A DNA stretch of 64,000 bases from Brienomyrus brachyistius. Its lineage: Eukaryota; Chordata; Actinopteri; Osteoglossiformes; Mormyridae. The stretch's first letter is position 1; the number at the start of each line of letters is the position of its first letter. Below the pieces are notes generated by a model that saw only the letters and a program-made list of their open reading frames with translations, was not told where the DNA came from and did no database searches. The stretch covers positions 25,943,493 through 26,007,492 of the forward strand of contig NC_064539.1 of NCBI RefSeq assembly GCF_023856365.1. Reading direction: 5' to 3'. Below, piece by piece: positions 58,801 to 64,000 of this stretch. The translations under genes and the position numbers were made by a program.

Positions 58801-61800
58801 CATGCTGGCTAAGGTACACAGATTACATGAACTTCTATGTTATCATTTAAATATATAGCTTGTGGCACTCAAAATGAAGCTTTTCATGCTAATAGATAAA
58901 AACAACGTGTATAATTCACTACAAAACATTCTTCATGTGTGCTTTCAACTGTATTATCAACAAAATGGTCTTTTTCACAATTTCATTTAGTAACAAAGAG
59001 CAGGTTATACAATATATAATGAATAGTACTCAAAAGTTGCATTTAATGTAAACTGTAAACAGCAGCTCACCTGATTTGTCTTTTAGAACCACAATGCCCT
59101 GTTTGTTGATATTGTGCACATTATAAACAATGTAGTTTGGGCTAAGTAACGCAGTGTCCAGAACTCCATTCAATGATTTCAGACCCAACAATGTCTGTAA
59201 GCTAGCAGAGAGAAGACATTTAAAATGAAGTCATTTGGCAAACTCAGGGAAACTACCACAACTAACTAACACATAGTCAAATCTTCTCCGAATGGAAATG
59301 CACACACACAATTCACAACTATAATAGCCCAATGATACACAAAATGATTTAAAAAACAGAATTACTACAGTATAAAATAAAATATCAGAATACCTTTCCG
59401 TTAAGTGAACAATATTATAGAGGTTATACTGAGGAAGGGAGAATTCAAGATTACTAGAGCTATACTATCAAAAATGCAGTACACTTGTCATGCAAACATC
59501 CCCATCGCAGATTTTTAGTTAGTGTATAGTACTTGGTGTCAAATTTTATTTGTGCAGCTGCTGATTGCTGAAGCCTATTTCTTGTAAAGTTTAACACAAT
59601 TAACACAAGGTTAACAACACAGACTAGCAAAAATTCTACTTATTGTGGAGCTGTTTTAAGCACCATATTTAAACATGGCAAATGACGGAGTAGGGGATTT
59701 TGCGCAGATTAGGATTTAGCAGAAGATTATGTGGCACATGCCGCGTTAGGGTTGCAGACATCCAGATGCGCTCCATCTCTCTGCTCGTGACTTCTCTCCT
59801 CTTCATCACCTGGCACTCGCGGAGCTCTCCAATTGCGATGCTGTGCCTTTTTTTCCACGATTCTGAGTTCTAAAACCAAACAGATAGACCTCATTTATAT
59901 TTCAGAAGTTATACTATCAGAAGCAAAGATAAACCCTGATTTGGGGATTTGTAGATTCATATCTTTTCTTAAAAACATCTTCCGTACCAAAACAAGAGGC
60001 TTGAAAGGAAGCATCCTCTGTGACATCATCTCTTTCTCCACTCCGCTATGCCCGGCCTTTGGAATAAAAACGTCTTGCGCAGGAGGATGTCGTGGCAACT
60101 TCTTAAAAGGTGATATTGAAGGGAACCTGAAAAAATCAATATGCAAATGACACTCATTATGGGTAGATTTCCTTAACACAGCAAATGCAAACATACAGAC
60201 TTGTACAGTGACAATATACAATTGCTGCTATTTGCCACTGAGAAGTAATGATTGATCATAAATTCCAATTTAGCTCCACCTGTAGCATTACTTAAAGGTC
60301 ATTCCTAAAAGTATAATACCTGTAAACCTGACCATTGTCTTCAAAGTCCTCTTTGCCAAAACGCCCCTTTATGTCCTCGATGACGTGATTTTTCAGGAAT
60401 TTTTTTAGCAGCTGCAGAGTTTGATGTCGGGTGACCTCGGGTCCAAAGTTGTGACTGCCCTTCAGCAGCTCATGTAACCAATCAACTGCTTCAGATGCCG
60501 TAAAGCTGTTGTCATGGCAACGGAAGTGAACCCAATGTCGGCGCAAAGGCATGTTTTTGCGAAAAAGCCTGATCGTCTCATTCCACTGCAAGGAAAATCA
60601 AATTCGATTAATCAGTTTTGCACAACATACGAAGCACATGAAAAGTAATGCAGACCATGATAAAACGAATGTGGTAGGTGGTTCAGCGTTGAAGGGGTTG
60701 TCATTGTAGCAGATTTCAACAGTCACGTCTAAGTTCCATACAAATGTGAATTATCCAAGGAGGAACAGCAACATTCTGGATAAGGTCTACTCATACCAAC
60801 GGTCAAACACACTGAGCATAGCTGGTTGTATGTGGCTGTCTGACTCGTCTGCCCACCTGAAATACTGAACCTGATGGTGGATTAACCTTGCTGATTTTGG
60901 TGAATTCAGCTGGACGGTGAACTCTTAAGTGTGAGTATTTTGTTATACCGTCTTTTGTTGTGATCCCTTTTTGGGAAAAATCAGTTTAAACTTTACCTCC
61001 ACTGCTTCTGCATGAGCACTGCATGCGTTCTCCAAGACAATCAATTTGGCACAATCAAAACACATACGTGAGGCTGTTTTTTGTAGACTTCAGTTCTACA
61101 TTCAACACCATTATCCTTCACAAACTGGTCAACAAACTGGGCCATTTATTCACTTCCGATGATCATAAAGGCAGTTAACTATCTTTTTTTTTTACCATGT
61201 ATATTTGAAGATGATCTGACAAAAATTTGGTGTTGTTGTTCAGCTTCTGGAGTTGTGATTTTTTAAAAGAATGAGCTGTTGTGCTCTTGTTGATGCAAAT
61301 ATCCAACAAAAACATAAATATTACACACTTTACAGTTTCAGAATTGCCACATACGTATTTCAATAAGAGAAGCATTACATTTTTGAATTCTACAGACAAA
61401 GTTGGCCATAAGTTTGGTATAGAAGTAACTGTGATTTTTTTCAGGGAAATCTGATAGGGTGACCTGGAACTCAGCAAGTTCAAGCATGTTCAAGTTTCAG
61501 TGTAACAGAGTTTCTTGGTCTTAACTGCTCTCTCCTCAGTGCTGGTGTAATTTATTGGGAAGCCAAAATATTACCAAACTGGCAATTATGACTGACTGTA
61601 ATCAGCACTAGCCATAACCACAGCCACAATTAGCATAATGTTTTCAATCCTTAACATATACTTATGAACTTAGGTTCCACCCGTTCATTGTCTAGTGAAA
61701 ATGATGTTCCAAATGAATTCATACACTGTGAGCCCTAATACACACCCCAAACACTGAAGGTGTGAGTCAACAGGGTTATGCATTAGACCACTGTCTCAGC

Positions 61801-63000
61801 CAAGTTCAATAAATGATTATACTGGAGAAAAACTGCATGCAGTTAGATTGTTCTGAACATAAATACAGCAAGAGGAAGTAATGAAAAATGAACTAAATGG
61901 GTGAAAATGTGTGATAATTTCTCAAGTGTTTCCAAAGTGATTTCTCTGAATGGCATTATTCTCTCAAACAAATAAATTCCCCCAAAGGGATTAATAAAGT
62001 TTGTCTATTGCTAAATAATTAACCTAAGTAACATAGTTAAATACAGTGCCTTCTGATTTAAGTAGCAATGCAATTTTAGTTTACAGTTTAAAGTAACTTC
62101 CATCATACTTTGAGTCACTGGAAGATTACATCACCAGGAAATGGTTCCAGACAGTGGATATTTAGACTGATATGGTTTGGAGCTGGAAGCATGTTCTTGG
62201 AAATTATACATGATCAGAATAAAGAAATGCCTAATAATTATACAGGTATAGCATATCAGATTATACTACTATGCTTTGCTCTCAAAGAGCACAATTCATA
62301 CACAGAAATATTTAACTAGAAAATATGGTTACATGTCTCTCCACTCCAGTTTTCCACCTGACTTAAAAAGACAAGCAGCTGCTTACTTAAATGAACTGAT
62401 TTACAGCGCAGAACGTACACTGGCATAATGGAATGGAAGCCCTCCGGTTATTCCTCACAAAATGAGACATATGCGCCTCACAACAGAAGTGTACATTACT
62501 TACGGCTGCTAATAGATTCATACAATGTTTCAGATGTTTGATTCGCCATAATGAAAAGTGAAATAAAATTCACTTACAAGAAAACGTTAGAGAGTTTCAG
62601 AACAAACAAACTTTTTGCCACTTCACATTTATTACGTTAGAAAATGTTGAATTACAGGGACAGTTTGGGTCAAACAGAAATGCACTAATTAGTGTTCAGA
62701 TTTATATATGTTACTTATTTAAGTACAAGTGCACATTTACATACTATAAATGTAAAAAATGTACATCTCATTTAAAACCACACAATCCAAAACCTGCGTG
62801 TGAGGCGTTCATTGTAGATTGACATGAAACATTCCTGCTTATTCAGTTTTTGGAGCTAATCAGCTAAATTTCAAGTTTAATGGTACCGTTCTTCTGAACA
62901 GCAAAAGCTGCGTATTGTCTGACGATCCTCTTTAAATGTAACCTCTTCATGAGAAATTTCTTACCAGCCTGGTTGCTCTGTAAGGTCCTGGTCTAATCAT
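55875..63000 (-). CDS. depdc1b: DEP domain-containing protein 1B, complete in 11 coding exons
   Basis: Exons in transcript order: 63000-62965, 60585-60320, 60126-59988, 59869-59738, 59194-59071, 58759-58712, 58571-58431, 58094-57928, 57640-57464, 56626-56447, 56024-55875. Phases agree throughout; 1560 bases, 519 residues (human about 529). Exon 1 encodes only [12 protein letters not shown]; an in-frame TGA lies upstream with no other ATG between. The DEP domain spans about residues 13-105 ([30 protein letters not shown]), followed by [10 protein letters not shown], a RhoGAP-like region ([49 protein letters not shown]) and a basic C-terminus ([29 protein letters not shown]). The compact length and the LKKPFQ end point to DEPDC1B rather than DEPDC1. 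The mammalian protein is a G2/M-induced factor linked to RhoA, Rac and de-adhesion at mitosis. The donor after exon 4 (CAT before GTGCCA) is weak but the only one giving the required phase. Confidence 0.96.
56631..56648. repeat. Short (CA)n tract at the depdc1b exon 10 acceptor
   Basis: On the minus strand the GT run forms most of the polypyrimidine region just before the CAG acceptor at 56627. Confidence 0.9.
60690..61160 (+). pseudogene. L2-like LINE fragment in depdc1b intron 1
   Basis: Near 61070-61140 the + strand reads [23 protein letters not shown], an RT segment like that of the LINE at 30640, preceded by degenerate sequence with TTCAACAGTCACGTC and CACCTGAAATACTGAACCTG. The surrounding frame is broken. 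Confidence 0.75.
61165..62960. other. depdc1b intron 1, remaining part
   Basis: AT-rich intronic sequence; no further exon, RNA gene or defined element recognised. Confidence 0.4.
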
Positions 63001-63039
63001 CTGCTTTCTATTCCGAAATGAAATATAACATCGAGATGT

Positions 63040-63132
63040 TCAGAAAGTCGCACGATCAGACACCACACGCGAGTTTGAATCTGCAGTCATTTAAACGCGC
63101 ACTTTGATTGGCCCATGAGATTGATCACGTGA
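63040..63132 (-). promoter_or_regulatory. depdc1b: Likely depdc1b promoter with cell-cycle motifs
   Basis: Within 140 bases upstream of the ATG exon there are a TTTGAA (63074-63079; CHR-type, preceded by CGCGAG), a TTTAAA next to CGCGC (about 63089-63100), an inverted CCAAT box (GATTGGC, 63106-63112) and a TCACGTGA E-box (63125-63132). CHR plus CCAAT boxes are the usual arrangement of DREAM/MuvB-regulated G2/M genes, which fits depdc1b. Function is inferred from motif and position. Confidence 0.5.
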
Positions 63133-63134
63133 TA

Positions 63135-63870
63135 CACAATAACTACATATGGTCCAGTCAAGGGCTGTTTATCAAACACGCACTTTTTTCTTTCTTTCCC
63201 CCTATATTTCACGCTATTCAAGCAGTATAGACTTCCATAAAAATATACCATCCTAGAACAAAAACGAATTTAAATACACACTAAGTTAAATTTTAAAAAG
63301 GAGGCATTATACATGCTGTATTCATATATCGCCAATTCAGTACACAGTTTAAGGACATTCTTATTTATTTTTTTCAGAGCCTTATAAACACCTTCAGAAC
63401 CCCGAACAAATGGTGAGAAATCAGGAGTAAATCCTTTTGTTAATTTAAAATGTAGCTAATATTACAATGCTGTTGCAAAGGAATTCCAGTTCTTTATTTT
63501 GTATTAAACAACCACACATATCTTTGTAACCCGGTACAATGATACATTTTTTTTTGTAAGCAGCCAGTATCGTAATTTATCCCAAAAAACTGTAATCACC
63601 TTACAAGTATAGAAATAGTGTTCTCGTGTTTCAGTTTCAACCTTGCAAAATGAACACGCATTACATTACAACTCTAAAGTCTAATCCATGGGTAAATATA
63701 AGTAAGTATTATAAGTGAACTTATTTCATTTTAGAAACCAAAATAAAGGAAATACAATATACCTTGGTCTTATAATAATTACTTCCAATTTAGAAAATTC
63801 TTTTGAAAGTACATTTATTTTAGTTAGGAACTAATTAGGAAAACATATCATGTTCTTGACCCCTTGTGGT
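63135..63870. other. AT-rich DNA upstream of depdc1b
   Basis: No coding or repeat signal supported. Confidence 0.3.
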
Positions 63871-63879
63871 CCAATTATT

Positions 63880-64000
63880 TTGTGATTTTAGCCTTTTGTG
63901 TTCTGTTTTGGTTAATAAACCCGGTTCTGTTGTGTCACTCCATGGACTGTCCCTCTTTTCCCTCCTTCACCACGCCCCACCGTAACAAATTTCTGCATAA
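63880..64000 (+). mobile_element. Possible LTR 3' end, cut by the window edge
   Basis: A GGTTAATAAACCCGGTTCTG poly(A)-signal-like block followed by a pyrimidine-rich stretch and CCCCACCGTAACA has the R/U5 layout of fish Ty3/gypsy LTRs, which often end in CA. The matching 5' LTR or internal region would lie outside the window. Confidence 0.35.

Noticed and set aside
55875..63000. Assignment of the DEP gene to depdc1 (DEPDC1A)
   Set aside because: The long central region of DEPDC1A is absent, total length is near 520, and the C-terminus has the DEPDC1B-type LKKPFQ ending.

Overview
The window is nuclear DNA of a ray-finned fish. It holds four intron-bearing vertebrate genes with GT/AG exons and one single-exon GPCR, set in AT-rich DNA dense in fish-type repeats (Tc1/mariner, Tigger/pogo, hAT-type foldbacks, L2-like LINEs, tRNA-promoter SINEs with GGAT tails, CA/GT microsatellites). 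The main SINE resembles ones I associate with basal teleosts such as bony-tongues or elephantfishes, but the species cannot be fixed from sequence alone. All genes were read exon by exon from splice signals and reading phase.

Layout. 0.4-1.2 kb (+): the last three coding exons of a cingulin/paracingulin-family gene whose 5' part lies outside the window. 8.9-19.0 kb (-): complete coding sequence of rab27b (five exons, 217 aa), tail to tail with the cingulin-like gene; the 2.6-8.9 kb stretch may be its long 3'UTR, broken by transposons. 19-34.4 kb: repeat-rich DNA with a Tc1 element carrying a SINE that itself carries a foldback MITE, a young SINE, a Tigger/MER2-like copy, an L2-like LINE with a SINE inside it, and a proline-rich, retrotransposon-like low-complexity block. 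34.9-44.5 kb (+): complete wdr91 (15 coding exons, 733 aa). 44.5-50.4 kb: wdr91 3'UTR and intergenic repeats. 50.4-51.4 kb (-): intronless hydroxycarboxylic-acid-receptor-type GPCR, 335 aa. 52-55.5 kb: a hAT-type MITE with perfect target duplication and a dead Tc1 copy. 55.9-63.0 kb (-): complete depdc1b (11 coding exons, 519 aa) with its promoter near 63.1 kb.

The genes do not form one pathway. Rab27b (secretory-granule and exosome traffic) and Wdr91 (Rab7-linked endosome maturation) both act on membrane traffic; Depdc1b is a cell-cycle and Rho-linked protein, the GPCR probably senses metabolites, and the cingulin-like protein belongs to tight junctions. I found no bacterial-style system, CRISPR array or operon. 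The most unusual items are the cingulin-like gene beside rab27b, a minisatellite that begins inside wdr91 coding sequence and spans a splice donor, Tigger copies that look like mammalian MER2, and several well-delimited transposable elements and foldbacks.
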